Shown here piece by piece: positions 18,327 through 20,577 of a DNA stretch of 20,577 nt (positions are counted from its first letter, which is position 1; the number at the start of each line of letters is the position of its first letter). This stretch comes from Larix sibirica (Eukaryota > Streptophyta > Pinopsida > Pinales > Pinaceae), in the NCBI GenBank assembly GCA_004151065.3, contig NWUY0300001364.1, positions 8,108-28,684 on the forward strand, in the 5' to 3' direction. Below the pieces are notes generated by a model. It worked only from the letters and a program-made list of their open reading frames with translations. It made no database searches and was not told where the DNA came from. The position numbers were made by a program, and so were the translations under genes.

Positions 18327-18904
18327 TGTAAAACAATAGGGACACAAACAAAACATAGAGAAGGAATTGGTGTACAAAGCCACACTACCAAAGGCTTTCA
18401 AGGGTCTTTATTTATAGTATTCAAGTTACACATGCATCCAAAAGAAACTCTACTATTATAATTTGAACTTCTACTATTGTAGTGATGGTCATACACTAAG
18501 ATGGTGCATTGTCTGGCAGAAGTTGGCTAAGGAATATTGCTTTGTTGACTTTATTCTTTTATATTTAAAATCTCACATTTTTATGATCAATCACTACATG
18601 TTCCGAACAAGAATAGGGAGCAAGTGGGTTGTAAGGTTAAGCAATATCAAGCATGAAACCCTATGAGACAAATTCATCCAAGGCCTTAATCCCTCATTAC
18701 TAATAATCTACTTTATCTAAGCAAAACCCTTGTTCAGATGACCAACCATCCTAAAGACAAATGACCAATCTTTTCAAAGAAATTTCCTATTAGAAACAAC
18801 CTAGATCAAACTATCAACCCTCCTAAAGAAATATAGACATATACAAATATATATACTAGTGAAATTTGGGTTTTGTCAACTATATAGTACAATATTTCCT
18901 AACA
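18327..18904 (-). mobile_element. 5' LTR of the non-coding retroelement
   Basis: On the minus strand it starts TGTTAGGAAATATTG and ends TTGTTTTACA, directly against the primer binding site. A TATA box (TATAAATAAA, plus positions 18407-18416) lies about 85 bases from the end, as expected for a U3/R junction. A purine-rich string (AAGGACGGT) lies just outside the start and resembles a polypurine tract, so the LTR could instead be shared with a second element to the right. Confidence 0.55.
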
Positions 18905-19690
18905 ACCGTCCTTGACAGAAATCATAGATATGTTGATAGATAAATTAATAGTGAAATTAGTAGATAAAATAATATATAAGTTCTTAACATATACTTAGAC
19001 CAAAAATGTTCCACGTATCCAAGAGAAAGTTAAAGACATGGAAGTATTAATACATGCCAATTTAAAACGTATTAGTAATTTTATCGACATAATCCTAGGT
19101 TATGCTATGCATATCTTCATCTTCACTGAAGGCATTAATGGTTCCATGTTTTGGGAAATATCAAAAAATAATTTGTTGACGAATGGATAGTTTCTTTAAA
19201 CTTCTAGATGTACATTGTTTCATTATAAATGTTGAAATTGAGTGGAGTTTTTCGAATTGATGAAACGAACATTTTTACTATGATTGTATGACATTAAATT
19301 ATCAAATTATCATATTCTATTTTAGCGATCAACATTACTACCTTCATGGTCTTTCTCTCTTATGTGTACTTTGATTACTTTTCAAAACAATAGAGAGTTG
19401 CAAAGTGGCTAGTCCATGCCTTCAACTTGGAATGGTGTGTCAATTTGCTAGGGTTTGGAAATATTTTGAAAATAAATGTTTGATTCTTTTTCCTAAAAAA
19501 AAATTGTAACTTCTCATTAATTATAAATAAAAGGTTACATTATGAAAATGATTCAATAACATTTTATCAACATCCATAAGGAACATTTTCTTTAGTCTAC
19601 CTTTTTTTCCCTTTCGTGTTTTTGACTTCCTTTCTCTCCAACCTGCTATAGGTGGACACTCATGGGTAAGTTGTACATCAACATTATCGA
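18905..19690. other. Unassigned AT-rich intergenic DNA
   Basis: No gene, RNA or repeat boundary can be supported. The purine-rich minus-strand sequence next to 18905 might be the end of another element, but no coding sequence backs this. Confidence 0.45.
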
Positions 19691-20226
19691 TTAGTCATTG
19701 ATCCTTATTTGAATCAAAGATTCATATTTATGAGTTCTTTTGATTCCTCCAATTGGAACCTCATTTGCAACTACCTCCCTCATTGGAAGAATCCCTTGGT
19801 GCATTATTTTTTCTTGAATCTCCATAGGCATCTGTAAATATGCATTATATTTTCTTAATCCATCATTAGTACCCTTTTCAATAACTTTAATGGCCAAAAA
19901 TTCTTCCATAGAATCATCTTCATACATATGGTTTCCAACTTCTGGATTTGGAAGGGTGATATTGTTTCCTTTTTAATGAACACTATATTGAGGGTAGGAG
20001 TTCTGAACGTGACCAATTTGTTTGTAGATATAGAAACAAAAAGTAGTGTTTTCATAGTCCAATATATGAATCCATTGCATTTCACATTGTTTAAATATCA
20101 ACTTATCTGGAAGACCTTAACTAAGCTCAATCTCCATGCATATGTAAGCATAAGTGAACATTCACATCATTTTCTTTTACCTAGGTAATATATCTCAGGG
20201 GGAACTTCTCTGGCATTTCCCCTCAT
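19691..20226 (-). CDS. Unidentified two-exon reading frame (small gene or gene fragment)
   Basis: On the minus strand, exon 1 (20226-20181) encodes MRGNAREVPPEIYYL and ends CTAG|GTAAAAG; exon 2 (19941-19691) begins after AAATCCAG and encodes VGNHMYEDDSMEEFLAIK through a stop. The 239-bp intron joins them in phase, giving 98 residues with no internal stop. The protein is acidic at first, then amphipathic, with no membrane segment or motif I recognise. The frame also stays open some 50 bases upstream of the ATG, where CATCCTCAG could be an acceptor, so this may be the end of a longer gene now lost. A chance pairing of open frames remains possible. Confidence 0.35.
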
Positions 20227-20344
20227 TCTGAGGATGGTACCTCGCGCAAACCCTAGATTATTTATGTCAAGGTCAGGTCAACACTTCATTAATAGAACAT
20301 AATATATAGCTCATCAAAAATTGACTCACTAAAAGAAACCATGT

Positions 20345-20412
20345 CACAAAGTGGGATTTGAACTCAGGTTGGGAGGGTAACAACTTTTCCTTGAAACCAC
20401 TCAAGTTACACA
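20345..20412 (-). mobile_element. tRNA-like SINE fragment
   Basis: The minus strand carries a B-box-like TGAGTTCAAATCCCAC (plus positions 20351-20366) preceded by an A-box-like AACTTGAGTGGTTTCAAGG (20389-20407). Spacing is about 40 bases, normal for a tRNA-derived promoter. Its layout matches the other B-box repeats in the window. It is too altered to fold as a tRNA. Confidence 0.4.
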
Positions 20413-20577
20413 TAATTGAGCTGAGTTCCCTCGCACTTCAAGGCATCCTAGACCTCTTGAACATCCCATCTCTTCCCACACAATGTCAGTTTTTTTTAAA
20501 TATCTACCCAACAAGTTCCCAATACCTTTAAAGACTAAATAATGTGTAATGTCCCCATTTTTTTGATACCACCATGG
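20413..20577. other. Right edge, possible LTR start
   Basis: At 20548 the sequence reads TGTAATGTCCCCATTTTT, a form common at the start of plant LTRs and similar to the reverse complement of GGGACATTACA at about 10165. The window ends before any confirming feature. Confidence 0.25.

Larger units (their letters stand above)
15857..18904 (-). mobile_element. Non-coding LTR retroelement (LARD-like), 3' LTR mostly deleted
   Basis: Read on the minus strand, the element has a 578-bp 5' LTR (18904-18327), a primer binding site (18326-18315), about 2.4 kb of interior, a purine tract AAGGGGGAGT (15953-15944), and a remnant whose last 30 bases resemble the 5' LTR end (15887-15857). No gag or pol frame is readable in the interior, unlike an autonomous copia element. 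This fits a non-autonomous element relying on another's proteins. The flanking five bases do not match, so either the ends have been altered or one boundary is misplaced. Confidence 0.55.

Overview
The window looks like nuclear DNA of a seed plant. It is AT-rich, has very few genes, contains a plant-type two-exon gene, and is filled with decayed plant L1-type LINEs, copia-like LTR remnants and tRNA-like SINE fragments. The large share of old, mutated retroelements would suit a conifer or other large-genome plant, but that is inference; no marker gene fixes the species. There are no bacterial-type operons, rRNA genes or CRISPR arrays.

Layout. 1-272: end of a copia-like element with a polypurine tract and a short LTR running off the left edge. 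1174-1403: a small element with 22-bp terminal inverted repeats, MITE-like. About 1795-2470 (minus): the 3' end of one LINE, with a dead RNase H domain. About 2828-3010 (plus): a tRNA-derived SINE-like unit. About 3690-8810 (minus): a long, heavily mutated L1-type LINE, read from right to left as ORF1 with a zinc knuckle, endonuclease, reverse transcriptase, zf-RVT and RNase H. 8811-8994: a possible tiny solo LTR. 9020-9630 and 10046-10560: short-period repeats, the second group carrying tRNA B-box-like motifs.

11668-14509 (plus) holds the only convincing host gene. It encodes a predicted 434-residue protein with an N-terminal membrane segment and a SPRY domain. Its 1,537-bp intron carries a tandem array of about 305-bp units. 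A leader lies upstream and an AATAAA signal downstream.

15857-18904 (minus) is best read as a non-coding LTR element: a 578-bp LTR, an initiator-Met tRNA primer binding site, a long non-coding interior with a large tandem duplication, a polypurine tract and a residual 3' LTR end. 19691-20226 (minus) holds a short two-exon reading frame of unknown identity. The right edge carries another tRNA-like fragment and a possible LTR start.

The LINE proteins would once have acted together: ORF1 binds RNA, the endonuclease nicks the target and the reverse transcriptase copies the transcript. Here they are inactivated by stops, frameshifts and lost catalytic residues. The SPRY gene is independent of them. 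I see no convincing new multi-gene system. The most unusual structures are the intronic 305-bp array, the non-coding LTR element with duplicated interior, and the pattern of tryptophan-to-stop changes in the LINE.
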